The notes beneath the pieces were generated by a model that had not been told where the DNA came from, did not search any database, and was given only the letters and a program-made list of their open reading frames with translations. DNA of 37,694 nucleotides from Tissierellales bacterium. Lineage in GTDB: Bacteria; Bacillota; Clostridia; Tissierellales; Dethiosulfatibacteraceae. The stretch lies in assembly GCA_016938195.1 (NCBI GenBank), contig JAFGVC010000168.1, forward strand, positions 1 through 37,694, read 5' to 3'. Numbering within the stretch: position 1 is the first letter of the stretch; every line of letters begins with the position of its first letter. This document shows, piece after piece, positions 8,733-17,282 of the stretch. A program made the translations under genes and the position numbers.

Positions 8733-10254
8733 AAATGACACCATTCCTTCCCTTTGTTTTTGCCTCATACATGGCTAAATCAGCCCTATTGATGAAGGCA
8801 TCAAAGGATTCTTTTTCCTTAATAGTCGTCACCCCTAAACTAGCAGTAATCGTTCCGATTTTGGGATAATTAAAGTTTTCAATATTTTTGCGACATCGCT
8901 CAGCAATCATCAGGGCTTCTTCTTTCCCCGTTTCAACCAAGAAAACAACAAATTCTTCCCCGCCCCACCGAGCGACGATGTCTTGTTTCCTCACGGTGCT
9001 TCGCAAAATATCTCCAAAGGATTTCAATACCTCATCTCCGGAGGTGTGCCCGTACTTGTCGTTGATATTTTTAAACCAATCGATATCCAATAAAATGAGG
9101 GAGGCAACGGATCCATAACGTTCGAAACGTTCCATTTCTCTTTCGGCTATTTCTAACATTTTATGACGATTGTAGAGACCTGTTAACTTATCCGTGGAGG
9201 AAAGGATTTCTAGCTCATGTTGTTTTTTTTGGTAAACTATACTTGATGCGAATAGTAATATAAATAGAGCGCTTACTAGCAATATATCGCTGGCGACGCC
9301 ATCATCAAAGGTAGCTGCATGCTCTTGGATAGAAATACCTATAAAATATGCAACAGGCTCTTTTGCAATATTTTCGATTGCTTTAAACTGTACTAGATAA
9401 TCGCTTCCGTTATATTTCAGAATACGGTTGAAGCTTTCTTTGCTCTTTAATATATCAGGTTCATTCTTCATCAATTCGCTAAACAAGCTACATTTTGAGT
9501 CTTCTGGTGATATGCAGTTGACATTAGAAGAATTTACAATTTCCTTGTCATAATAATATCCGGTCAAAAGAGGATGCAATTCATAATTGGACTGTTGATT
9601 CTCAAATACTATCTTTTCAACAACCTCTTGATTTACAATAAAAAACGTATCGATATCGGGGTAAAGGTCTTTTAACACGGACATCAACGTTTCCATGGAT
9701 ATAGAAACTTCAACAGATCCCACATGCTTATTTTCAAGGAAAAGAGGATATACAAATCGAAATCCGTTATAAACGCGTCCTTCTTCAAATCCAAAAACAT
9801 ATCTGTGGTCGATATTTGCTATGCGGATAGATTCTCTTACATCCAGCAAATTATCTCCGAAAAGCTCCGGGGTATGAAAGCGCAAGAAGCTGTCACCATT
9901 TGCCAAATGAAAATGCAATTGTCTGAAATCATATTGAATAATTAAATTGTAATCATCTTTAAAATAGGCATATAATTCTTGCCTAAGTTTGGCTTTTTCA
10001 GCTTCTGTTCCTTGGTTAGCGGCATTCATTAATTCCATCACATGAGGCTGGTTGACAACTTTGTTATAGACATAATTAGAGAATTTTTCGTAGGTTTTCA
10101 ATGTAGACATGATTTTTGAAGAAAATGCATTCATTTCGGTATCTAGATAAGTCTTTTGTTTCTCTTGAGCACTGCTGAACAATGCGAAAACAATGAGAGT
10201 ATATAATATGATTCCTGTTATAGTTAAAATAATCCAGTTTTTGAGTCTTGGCAT
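8722..10254 (-). CDS. Membrane diguanylate cyclase with extracellular Cache sensor and GGDEF domain
   Basis: It makes c-di-GMP from two GTP. The order is a membrane segment (about 8-30) and an extracytoplasmic sensor (about 31-325) with LHFHLANGDSFLRFHTPE and the phrase GFEEGRVYNGFRFVYPLF, typical of double-Cache (dCache_3) sensors. A second membrane segment near 330-350 leads to the GGDEF domain. The active-site motif is GGEEF at 431-435. Exactly five residues before it is RKQD (422-425), the RxxD inhibitory site, so product feedback is expected. I chose the ATG at 10254, nine bases after AAGGGGG, over the ATG at 10275, whose codons would contain that ribosome-binding site. The ligand is unknown. 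It is a plausible source of the signal read by the riboswitches at 28281-28594. Confidence 0.93.
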   Translation of the reverse strand: MPRLKNWIILTITGIILYTLIVFALFSSAQEKQKTYLDTEMNAFSSKIMSTLKTYEKFSNYVYNKVVNQPHVMELMNAANQGTEAEKAKLRQELYAYFKDDYNLIIQYDFRQLHFHLANGDSFLRFHTPELFGDNLLDVRESIRIANIDHRYVFGFEEGRVYNGFRFVYPLFLENKHVGSVEVSISMETLMSVLKDLYPDIDTFFIVNQEVVEKIVFENQQSNYELHPLLTGYYYDKEIVNSSNVNCISPEDSKCSLFSELMKNEPDILKSKESFNRILKYNGSDYLVQFKAIENIAKEPVAYFIGISIQEHAATFDDGVASDILLVSALFILLFASSIVYQKKQHELEILSSTDKLTGLYNRHKMLEIAEREMERFERYGSVASLILLDIDWFKNINDKYGHTSGDEVLKSFGDILRSTVRKQDIVARWGGEEFVVFLVETGKEEALMIAERCRKNIENFNYPKIGTITASLGVTTIKEKESFDAFINRADLAMYEAKTKGRNGVIFME

Positions 10255-10408
10255 TAGCCGCTTCCCCCTTGACATACAAACTAGCGCATCGTATTTAATG
10301 ATTTATTTTTATGTATAAAATACTACAGTAAATAACATGAAAATGCAATATTTATGTATAAATTTAATATTGATGCATAAATGAGATATTTTTAAGGATG
10401 CTAAAAAT

Positions 10409-10437
10409 TTGCAATATAGTATAAAGTGATATAAGAT
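10409..10437 (+). promoter_or_regulatory. Candidate sigma-A promoter upstream of the glycosyltransferase gene
   Basis: TTGCAA (10409-10414), a 17-bp spacer and TAAGAT (10432-10437) fit a housekeeping promoter. A transcript would begin near 10445 and meet the hairpin at 10482-10517 before reaching the coding region. Confidence 0.55.
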
Positions 10438-10481
10438 GTATAATAGATAGAGACATATGTAGAATAGACTTTCTCATAAAT

Positions 10482-10517
10482 TAAGCTTCGAGGACTTCTC
10501 TATAGCTTATTTTTTTG
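10482..10517 (+). terminator. Leader terminator/attenuator upstream of the glycosyltransferase gene
   Basis: TAAGCT (10482-10487) pairs with AGCTTA (10504-10509), with an inner GAG/CTC, followed by seven T. No plus-strand gene ends nearby, so this looks like a leader terminator or the end of a roughly 70-nt small RNA. An alternative pairing, ATAGAGA (10447-10453) with TCTCTAT (10497-10503), would break the inner stem and abut the terminator's 3' arm, as an antiterminator would. No ligand class is recognised. Confidence 0.5.
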
Positions 10518-10601
10518 TTAATTCAAAGACTAATCAAGATAGATAAAACAATCATCTCATCAGCATTATTTCTTGCTAAAAATATCATTTAAGGAGATTC
10601 A

Positions 10602-11843
10602 ATGGATAATAAAAAGGATATTAAAGTCGGTATCGGTTTTGCAACTGGAAGAAAAAGCTTTCAAAAGGTTCTTAGAAGCTACATTTATAACTGGAAAGAA
10701 TCAGGATTGGTAGACAACAATAAAATACAATTAAATGTCTTTGTTGCCTATGACCTTACTTACAATCAGACAGTCAAAAAGGATTATATCAATATTCACC
10801 CTGAACTCCTTAAGCATATCAATGGGACGATATTTATTGGAACGGGTAATATAAATGAGGAAATCAATCATTTGGTTGCGAAAAATGTGATTGAAATCAC
10901 TGAAGCGAAGAAAATATTTGGCAAAGGGTATGCCTCTCAAAGAAATGCCTTGATTTATAGTGCGATAAAGAATGGCATGGATTACCTGATTTTTTTAGAT
11001 GATGATGAATATCCTGTGGCGGTGACTAACGCACGTAAGAATGCCGTTTGGGGAGGAGAACATGTTTTATCATCACATATTCAACACATAGAGCAAGCAG
11101 ATTTCACTCATGGATATCACTGCGGATATATATCTCCCATACCATTTGTGGAATATAACGATAAGATGACAGAGACAGATTTTCGCTATTTTATAGAAGC
11201 TATAAGTAATGATATATTGAATTGGGATAACATCAAAAAAGTCATGAATGATGGCGGAGTAACCTATGCAGACAAGGAAGTGTTAGCTACTGATGATACT
11301 CAAGAAGTCCAAGAAATAAACAAATCAAAATTTATTTCCGGATCGAACTTGGGAATCAATCTTACTGACCCTCAACGTGTTTTTCCTTTTTATAATCCTC
11401 CGGGAGCAAGAGGTGAAGATACCTTTCTGAGCACGTGTTTAAGTGAAAGAAAGGTTATTAAGGTACCTTGTTATACGTTCCATGATGGATTTTCTACTTA
11501 CAAGCATCTACTTGAAGGCGTTCTTCCAATAAAATTGAAGTTTATCAGAGCGGATAACGATAAAATTGTTGATCGTTTTTATAGAGCTTGCATTGGATGG
11601 ATTCGTTATAAGCCTTTGCTGTTGTTAATCACACAACCTGATGATTATAAGGGAAAAATAGAGGAAATGCGTCAACAATTAAAAGCTGTTTTGCCCAAAG
11701 TATGTTTATTTTTTGATCAGCCCAATTTTATGAATATATTAACCGAACTTGATAAATATGATCGAAATGTAAATAGACATTATAAAGATTTTGTAGAAAC
11801 ACAACTTATCTGGAAAAAAATAATGAATCATTTAGTAAAATGA
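10602..11843 (+). CDS. Glycosyltransferase-like protein (GT-A type, function unknown)
   Basis: This 413-residue soluble protein starts after AAGGAGATTC. Near residue 126 it has YLIFLDDDEYP, a hydrophobic strand ending in an Asp cluster, like the metal- and nucleotide-sugar-binding DxD of GT-A glycosyltransferases. Upstream, KGYASQRNALIYSA fits the helix before the DxD. A later PPGARGEDTFLS resembles the catalytic acidic motif of inverting GT-A enzymes. It has no membrane segment or signal peptide. The C-terminal 110 residues are helical. It stands alone between a leader terminator and the promoter of the transporter gene, so its acceptor cannot be inferred. Confidence 0.6.
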   Translation: MDNKKDIKVGIGFATGRKSFQKVLRSYIYNWKESGLVDNNKIQLNVFVAYDLTYNQTVKKDYINIHPELLKHINGTIFIGTGNINEEINHLVAKNVIEITEAKKIFGKGYASQRNALIYSAIKNGMDYLIFLDDDEYPVAVTNARKNAVWGGEHVLSSHIQHIEQADFTHGYHCGYISPIPFVEYNDKMTETDFRYFIEAISNDILNWDNIKKVMNDGGVTYADKEVLATDDTQEVQEINKSKFISGSNLGINLTDPQRVFPFYNPPGARGEDTFLSTCLSERKVIKVPCYTFHDGFSTYKHLLEGVLPIKLKFIRADNDKIVDRFYRACIGWIRYKPLLLLITQPDDYKGKIEEMRQQLKAVLPKVCLFFDQPNFMNILTELDKYDRNVNRHYKDFVETQLIWKKIMNHLVK

Positions 11844-11879
11844 GCGCGCTGAACTATTTATGTATTTCGCAAACTCAGA

Positions 11880-11908
11880 TTGAGATACTTCCGTGAGGAT
11901 GATATAAT
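11880..11908 (+). promoter_or_regulatory. Sigma-A promoter of the SLC13-radical SAM pair
   Basis: TTGAGA (11880-11885), a 17-bp spacer and a perfect TATAAT (11903-11908) lie 48 bp before the ATG at 11957. Confidence 0.7.
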
Positions 11909-11956
11909 GAAAATACTAGTCAACATAAAGATATTTGACTTAATACGGAGGTATGA

Positions 11957-13744
11957 ATGTTTCAGCAAATCATTGTTTTTGTGGTTATTATTATATCGCT
12001 ATTCTTGTTTGTTGACGGGAGAATACGTTATGATTTTGTGGCCTTGATGGGTTTGTTAATCTTGACTTTAACCGGTGTCATTTCAGCTGAGGAAGCTTTT
12101 TCAGGGTTTAGTCATCCAGCAGTGATTACGGTGGTCTCGGTATTGGTAATCAGTAGTGCCTTAATAAAAACCGGTGCTATAAATCATCTCGTGGTTTTAC
12201 TCAATACCAGAATTAAGCATGTTTCTTTGAAAATTTTCGCCTTAATGCTTGTTACAGCTGTGATATCCAGTTTCATGAACAATGTAGGAGCACTGGCTTT
12301 GATTATGCCAATTGCCATACGTGTTGCGAAAGAAAGCAAATTGTCCCCTTCTCACTTTCTTATGCCGGTTGCTTTTGCTTCTTTGCTGGGAGGGATGATG
12401 ACTGAAATCGGAACGCCTCCGAATCTTATTATTTCTGCATATCGGTTGGAGGCGGGACACGCAGCTTTTGCGTTTTTTGATTTTACTCCGGTGGGCTTTG
12501 TCGTCATGAGTGTGGGGATTTTATTTATTACGGTTATAGGATGGCGTTTGATTCCGACGAGAAAATCCCAGACGGATGAAAAGCTTTTTCATATTGATGA
12601 CTATCTCTCGGAAGTGACGGTATCAGAAAACTGTAAAATGATTGGCAAGACACTTAGAGATTTTTACTTTACATATAAACTAGAAATCCAAGTACTCAGC
12701 ATCATACGAAACAAGCAGAAAATAATAGCGCCACTCGCTAATGAACAGTTGATTGGCGGTGATGTGTTACTGATTAAATCCGACTCGTCTGAGCTTGCTA
12801 ATCTAATTGAAAGAACAGGTTTGACCGTTAAAACTTCAAGAGTTGATGTGATTGAACCGGAAGATATATTGAAAACGGAAGAATATGCGATGACCGAGGT
12901 GGTATTGAGAGATGATTCCCCACTCATAGGAAGAACTGCTGTTGGGGTACAATTACGTAATCGGTACAATGTTCATTTGATTGCGGTATCAAGAAAAGGG
13001 ACCTCTTCAGTCAGAAGACTAAAATCATTTCGCTTCCAAGCAGGAGATATTTTATTGATTCAAGTACCTAAAAATATTTTGCAGGATGTTTTTACAAAGC
13101 TGCGATGTTTGCCTTTAGCTGAACGCGGAGTGGAATTAAATTTAGATAAGTCTTCTTCTAATCAATATTTAGCACTTGGAATATTTTTGACATCTATTTT
13201 GTTGACAACAGCCGGAGTTTTAAAGGTGCAAGTAGCTTTTTCAGTTGCGGCCTTGACGTTGGTTATCATTAAAATCATTAATCCAAGAGAATTTTATGAT
13301 GCGATTGAATGGCCAACAATTATCATGTTAGGTTCTTTATTGCCTCTTGGGAGTGCTTTGAGAAGTAGTGGAGGGTCCGATACGATAGCTAATGGACTCA
13401 TGGTAGCCACCTCATTTTTGTCTGATAAGATGATGCTGGTCTTGTTGATGGCGCTTACGATGATGATGACTAATTTAATCAATAATTCTGCAGCAGCGGT
13501 ATTGATGGCTCCTATTGCACTCAGCTTGGCAAAGTTCATGGGCGTTTCACCTGATCCACTGTTGATGACGGTATGTGTTGCAGCCTCTTCAGCATTTATG
13601 ACACCCATAGGACATCAGTCAAACTTATTGGTTATGGGACCTGGAGGGTATCGATTTACTGATTATTGGCGCATGGGACTACCGGTATCTATTCTCGTGA
13701 TTCTAACGGGTGTTCCTTTAATTTTATATGTTTGGCCTTTATAA
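11957..13744 (+). CDS. SLC13-family permease with two central RCK_C (TrkA-C) domains
   Basis: This 595-residue membrane transporter has its two permease halves at about residues 1-200 and 400-595. Between them lie two regulatory RCK_C domains, at about 205-290 and 300-385, with repeated phrases VTVSENCKMIGKTL and VVLRDDSPLIGRTA. The permease signatures are MNNVGALALIMPIA with GTPPNLIIS in the first half and MTNLINNSAAAVLMAPIA with GHQSNLLVMGPG in the second. Such proteins move sulfate, dicarboxylates or other anions, usually with Na+. The RCK_C domains probably sense a small ligand. The substrate is not determinable here. The ATG follows ACGGAGGTATGA. The radical SAM gene starts 20 bp after its stop, suggesting cotranscription. 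Confidence 0.88.
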   Translation: MFQQIIVFVVIIISLFLFVDGRIRYDFVALMGLLILTLTGVISAEEAFSGFSHPAVITVVSVLVISSALIKTGAINHLVVLLNTRIKHVSLKIFALMLVTAVISSFMNNVGALALIMPIAIRVAKESKLSPSHFLMPVAFASLLGGMMTEIGTPPNLIISAYRLEAGHAAFAFFDFTPVGFVVMSVGILFITVIGWRLIPTRKSQTDEKLFHIDDYLSEVTVSENCKMIGKTLRDFYFTYKLEIQVLSIIRNKQKIIAPLANEQLIGGDVLLIKSDSSELANLIERTGLTVKTSRVDVIEPEDILKTEEYAMTEVVLRDDSPLIGRTAVGVQLRNRYNVHLIAVSRKGTSSVRRLKSFRFQAGDILLIQVPKNILQDVFTKLRCLPLAERGVELNLDKSSSNQYLALGIFLTSILLTTAGVLKVQVAFSVAALTLVIIKIINPREFYDAIEWPTIIMLGSLLPLGSALRSSGGSDTIANGLMVATSFLSDKMMLVLLMALTMMMTNLINNSAAAVLMAPIALSLAKFMGVSPDPLLMTVCVAASSAFMTPIGHQSNLLVMGPGGYRFTDYWRMGLPVSILVILTGVPLILYVWPL

Positions 13745-13764
13745 ATAATAGGAGATGATAATAA

Positions 13765-14691
13765 ATGAAAGCAATGCAATACGTTTATGGACCCGTTCCA
13801 TCGAGAAGACTTGGAATCTCTCTGGGTATCAGTCCAATACCCAAAAAAACATGTAATTATTCTTGTATATACTGTCAACTAGGCAGAACGAATCATTTGG
13901 CAAATAAAAGACAGATGTTTTTTGCAGTGAAGGACATCGTCATGGAGTTCGAAGAAGTAATTAAAGCCAATTCTAATTTTGACGTGGTGACAATTGTAGG
14001 AGAAGGTGAGCCCACATTATATTTAGGGTTGGGTGAAATGATTGATGAAATAAAATCAAGAACAGATAAGCCGATTGCGGTCATCACAAACGGGGCCCTC
14101 TTAAGCGACAGGCAAGTACAATTCGAGCTCTCTAAAGCGCATATTATATTACCATCAATGGATGCTTTTGATGAAAAATCACTACGTGCTATTAATCGAC
14201 CGCATGGAGAAATTTCTTTTGCACAGGTATATGAAGGATTGACAGCTTTTTCGCTTACGTTTGAAGGGCAAATATGGATAGAAATTATGCTGATGAAAGA
14301 TTATAATGCAGATGACCTGTCTTTGGCCCGATACGCTGAATTGCTCAAAACGATTAAATTTGACCGACTTTATTTAAATACGCCCGTACGTCCACCTGCT
14401 GAGAGCTATGTCGAGCCTGTAACACATGACACTATGAACCATGCGGTCGATATTCTGGGAGGGATTTCAATTGATTTGCTTGACTCAGAAGGATTTCATA
14501 GTGAAATTTCGGATCATTATGAGGCTATCATGAGCATTATTAAAAGGCATCCAATGAATCAGTTTGAGATAAAAAATTTTCTGGGGACAAGAGACTGCAA
14601 GGATATCCCACTCATTTTCGAACAACTTGAGGTAGACGATTCAGTTGAGGCTGTCATTTATAAAGGGTACGCAACTTATCGTCTAAAATAA
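13765..14691 (+). CDS. Radical SAM protein (COG0731-like)
   Basis: This 308-residue protein opens with YGPVPSRRLGISLGI and the radical SAM cluster motif CNYSCIYC (C30, C34, C37; CxxxCxxC), which binds the SAM-cleaving 4Fe-4S cluster. EGEPTLY near residue 78 and ITNGALL near residue 110 are the usual SAM-contact elements. The C-terminal 70 residues resemble a small winged-helix module. The family is related to wyosine-type enzymes but most bacterial members have no assigned reaction. It lies 20 bp after the RCK-containing transporter and precedes the arsenic operon, which has its own promoter. A role in either system is possible but unsupported. Confidence 0.8.
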   Translation: MKAMQYVYGPVPSRRLGISLGISPIPKKTCNYSCIYCQLGRTNHLANKRQMFFAVKDIVMEFEEVIKANSNFDVVTIVGEGEPTLYLGLGEMIDEIKSRTDKPIAVITNGALLSDRQVQFELSKAHIILPSMDAFDEKSLRAINRPHGEISFAQVYEGLTAFSLTFEGQIWIEIMLMKDYNADDLSLARYAELLKTIKFDRLYLNTPVRPPAESYVEPVTHDTMNHAVDILGGISIDLLDSEGFHSEISDHYEAIMSIIKRHPMNQFEIKNFLGTRDCKDIPLIFEQLEVDDSVEAVIYKGYATYRLK

Positions 14692-14730
14692 GGTTATTAA
14701 TCAATTAACACAAATTTAACAGCAGACTGA

Positions 14731-14782
14731 TTGCAAACTCAATAAAAGGGTGTTAATATATGATTACATTCAAATATATTAA
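14731..14782 (+). promoter_or_regulatory. Arsenic operon promoter and ArsR-type operator dyad
   Basis: TTGCAA (14731-14736), a 17-bp spacer and TAATAT (14754-14759) form the promoter. A perfect inverted repeat, TTAATATAT (14753-14761) and ATATATTAA (14774-14782), spaced 12 bp, covers the -10 box and probable transcription start. That is where an ArsR repressor would be expected to block polymerase. The ribosome-binding site AAGGAGG follows at once. Confidence 0.65.
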
Positions 14783-14796
14783 TATAAGGAGGATAT

Positions 14797-15204
14797 ATGA
14801 TTAACATTCTTAAAGCACTGGCCGATGAAAACAGACTGAGAATAGTTCATTTACTGATGCATTATGATTTGTGTGTTTGTGAGCTGGAAGTTATTTTGGA
14901 TATGAATCAGTCCAACGTTTCGAGACATCTAAGCAAGCTTAGAAGTGCTAAGATTATAAAACCATTAAAGGAGGGTCAGTGGGTGCATTACAAGATAGAA
15001 AGCGGTTTTTCAACTGAAAACATAGAGCTGATGTCTTATCTAACTCATGAATTTGAGAAGGAGCTCCCTTTTGTGAATGATCTAGCTAGATGCAAGACTT
15101 ATATTCATAGTTCCTTTAATTGTCAGACAATCACAAATGATAAAGAAAGAGTATCTGAATTCATTTCCAATAATAGCCAACAGGAGGGCGACAATGAAAA
15201 ATGA
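14797..15204 (+). CDS. arsR: ArsR-family arsenite-responsive repressor
   Basis: This 135-residue winged-helix repressor has the metalloid-binding motif DLCVCELE (C26, C28) in helix alpha-3, the classic arsenite site of type I ArsR. The recognition helix MNQSNVSRHLSKLR follows. Arsenite binding releases it from the operator. The C-terminal 45 residues exceed the minimal fold and contain two more cysteines (ARCKTYI and FNCQT) that could contribute to metal binding. The gene is first in an arsR-acr3-arsC operon, and its last 11 bp overlap acr3. A dyad sits over its promoter. Confidence 0.93.
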   Translation: MINILKALADENRLRIVHLLMHYDLCVCELEVILDMNQSNVSRHLSKLRSAKIIKPLKEGQWVHYKIESGFSTENIELMSYLTHEFEKELPFVNDLARCKTYIHSSFNCQTITNDKERVSEFISNNSQQEGDNEK

Positions 15205-16261
15205 AAAACTTACAATGCAAGGCATTAGTTTTTTTGAAAAATATTTGACGATATGGGTTGCGTTATGTATGGCTATAGGGATATTAATCGGCATATATTG
15301 GCCTCAAGTGCCGGATTTTTTGAGTAAATTTGAATATGCCAATGTTTCCATACCCGTAGCTTTGTTGATTTGGCTGATGATTTATCCAATGATGCTGAAG
15401 GTTGACTTTCATAGTATCAAGAAGGTAGGAGAAAACCCGAGAGGCTTGGTAATTACATGGGCAACAAACTGGTTAATTAAACCCTTTACGATGTTTGGCA
15501 TTTCTTATTTCTTCTTTCACATTGTCTATAAAGGACTTATTTCATATGAGCTAGCCAATGAATATCTTGCAGGAGCCGTTTTATTGGGGGCAGCTCCTTG
15601 TACGGCCATGGTATTTGTTTGGAGTCATCTCACAAAAGGAAATCCAGCGTATACATTAGTACAGGTGGCTACCAACGATTTAATAATCCTAATCGCATTT
15701 GTGCCAATCGTAATGTTTTTATTGGGGATTAGTAACATTGTCGTTCCTTGGATGACGCTATTTTTATCAGTTGTATTATTTGTGGTGATACCATTGACCG
15801 CCGGATGGTTCTCAAGAGTCATCATTTCAAATAATAAGGGAAAAGAATATTTCGAAAAAATATTTATTCCAAAGTTTAATAACGTAACAATAGTAGGATT
15901 ACTGCTGACTTTAATTATCATTTTCTCTTTTCAAGGTCAAATTATCGTAGAAAATCCTTTGAATATTGTTTTGATAGCGATACCGCTTGTCATACAAACT
16001 TTTCTTATCTTTTTCATTGCTTATTTATGGGCAAAAGCTTGGAAATTGCCTCATGACATCGCTGCTCCAGCGGGTATGATTGGTGCGTCTAATTTTTTTG
16101 AACTGGCGGTAGCGGTGGCCATTTCTATATTTGGGCTGCAGTCCGGTGCTACTGTGGCTACGGTGGTAGGTGTATTGGTAGAGGTACCGGTGATGTTAAC
16201 ATTGGTAAAAATTGCAAATCAAACTAAATACTGGTTTTCAGCAGAGCAGGGAGGAAAATAA
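15194..16261 (+). CDS. acr3: ACR3-family arsenite efflux permease
   Basis: This 355-residue membrane protein has about ten transmembrane segments and exports arsenite. Family markers include GAAPCTAMVFVWS, with the essential Cys at 136, the following NDLIILIAFVPI, and the late GASNFFELAVAVAISIFG. I chose the ATG at 15194, six bases after AGGAGG, over an earlier ATG at 15137 that lies inside arsR. The start overlaps the arsR stop, so translation is probably coupled. arsC follows after one base. Confidence 0.95.
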   Translation: MKNEKLTMQGISFFEKYLTIWVALCMAIGILIGIYWPQVPDFLSKFEYANVSIPVALLIWLMIYPMMLKVDFHSIKKVGENPRGLVITWATNWLIKPFTMFGISYFFFHIVYKGLISYELANEYLAGAVLLGAAPCTAMVFVWSHLTKGNPAYTLVQVATNDLIILIAFVPIVMFLLGISNIVVPWMTLFLSVVLFVVIPLTAGWFSRVIISNNKGKEYFEKIFIPKFNNVTIVGLLLTLIIIFSFQGQIIVENPLNIVLIAIPLVIQTFLIFFIAYLWAKAWKLPHDIAAPAGMIGASNFFELAVAVAISIFGLQSGATVATVVGVLVEVPVMLTLVKIANQTKYWFSAEQGGK

Positions 16262-16262
16262 G

Positions 16263-16679
16263 ATGGAAAAAAAACTAAAAGTAGCTTTTGTATGTGTTCA
16301 CAACTCATGTAGGAGTCAAATGGCGGAAGCCATCGGAAAAAAAATTGCTTCTGAAACTTTTGAAAGTTATTCAGCGGGGACAGAAACCAAACCTCAAATT
16401 AATCAGGATGCCGTGCGGTTAATTAAAAAAATCTACGATATAGATATGGAAGCGACTCAACGATCTAAATTAATTACCGAATTACCGGAAATTGATGTTT
16501 TAATTAAAATGGGATGCAATGTAATCTGTCCATTTCTACCTAATTCTCATGAAGAAGACTGGGGTCTTGATGATCCAACCGGAAAAGAGGACGAAGCTTT
16601 TATCAAAACGATACAAATCATTGAAGAAAAAATAAGGGAATTAGCTAGCCAGATTCAATCTCATCAGATTAAGTCATAG
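16263..16679 (+). CDS. arsC: Arsenate reductase ArsC (low-molecular-weight phosphatase fold, thioredoxin type)
   Basis: This 138-residue protein reduces arsenate to arsenite, the substrate of the adjacent ACR3 pump. The P-loop is CVHNSCR (C11 to R17; CX5R). The redox relay cysteines lie in MGCNVICPFLP, near residues 83-87, followed by the conserved DWGLDDPTGK. The fold and cysteine pattern are those of the Gram-positive, thioredoxin-linked type, not the glutaredoxin type. I chose the ATG at 16263, after GGAGG, over one at 16212 inside acr3. It is last in the operon, and no clear terminator follows before the next promoter at 16705. Confidence 0.95.
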   Translation: MEKKLKVAFVCVHNSCRSQMAEAIGKKIASETFESYSAGTETKPQINQDAVRLIKKIYDIDMEATQRSKLITELPEIDVLIKMGCNVICPFLPNSHEEDWGLDDPTGKEDEAFIKTIQIIEEKIRELASQIQSHQIKS

Positions 16680-16704
16680 ACAAAGGCTTCGGGTAAGTGG
16701 ATTA

Positions 16705-16733
16705 TTTACATGAATGGGTTTTTATGGTATAAT
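16705..16733 (+). promoter_or_regulatory. Sigma-A promoter for the Rnk/GreA-like gene
   Basis: TTTACA (16705-16710), a 17-bp spacer and a perfect TATAAT (16728-16733) lie about 100 bp before the GTG start at 16836. Confidence 0.7.
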
Positions 16734-16762
16734 AATGACATTATCATAAAAAAAAATCATTA

Positions 16763-16792
16763 TAGCGATTGTCTTTCGGAGGATGGTCGCTA
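16763..16792 (+). promoter_or_regulatory. Stable leader hairpin before the Rnk/GreA-like gene
   Basis: Positions 16763-16774 and 16781-16792 pair over 12 bp, counting G-U pairs, around the loop UUCGGA. T-rich but interrupted sequence follows. It lies between the promoter and the ribosome-binding site, so it is part of the 5' leader. It may be an attenuator or simply a structured leader. No known riboswitch class is recognised. Confidence 0.5.
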
Positions 16793-16835
16793 CTGATTTT
16801 ATTTAATCTATTTTATCAGGAGGCGTTGGACTGTT

Positions 16836-17246
16836 GTGGCAAAAAAAAGAATTTATATTACTGAAAACGATAAAAAAAAGCTTGAGAAGTTGATTCAAGA
16901 AGCAAGGCATCAGAATCTCTATAATGAAGAATATATCAAAAGCCTTATAACAGAAATTGAAATTGCCAAGGTTGTCAAATCGAAGTCAATTCCAAAGGAT
17001 GTTATCACAATGAATTCGCAGGTTAGACTCATAAGCCCCGATGGTGAAGAGGAAGATTATACGCTCGTTTTTCCAAATGAAGCGGATGTTATGAATAACA
17101 AAATATCTATTTTAGCCCCTGTCGGTACGGCTATGATTGGTTATAAGGTGGGCGATGTGATTGAGTGGCCTGTACCTGAAGGAATTGTAAAATTTGTGGT
17201 CAAGGAGATATTGTATCAGCCTGAGGCCGAGGGAGACTATGAATAG
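16836..17246 (+). CDS. Rnk/GreA-GreB family transcription factor-like protein
   Basis: This 136-residue protein has a short N-terminal helical region (about 1-50) and a C-terminal FKBP-like GreA/GreB domain (about 53-132). The latter shows VTMNSQVRL, then LVFPNEAD, SILAPVGTAMIGYKVGDVIEW, and a final basic strand. The layout matches Rnk-type proteins, which bind RNA polymerase without the long coiled-coil of true Gre factors and so do not rescue backtracked complexes the same way. I use the GTG at 16836, 12 bases after AGGAGG. It may be cotranscribed with the SLH gene 36 bp downstream. Confidence 0.8.
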   Translation: MAKKRIYITENDKKKLEKLIQEARHQNLYNEEYIKSLITEIEIAKVVKSKSIPKDVITMNSQVRLISPDGEEEDYTLVFPNEADVMNNKISILAPVGTAMIGYKVGDVIEWPVPEGIVKFVVKEILYQPEAEGDYE

Positions 17247-17282
17247 TCCGACTAAGATTGAAAAATTAAGGAGGTGCTAAGC

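Noticed and set aside
10447-10470. HutP-type NAG cluster in the leader of the glycosyltransferase gene
   Set aside because: Several TAG triplets are present but their spacings (4, 12 and 5 nt) are not the required 7.
16680-16835. Intrinsic terminator for the arsenic operon at the 16763-16792 hairpin
   Set aside because: A strong promoter lies between arsC and the hairpin and the following T-tract is interrupted, so it fits the next gene's leader better.
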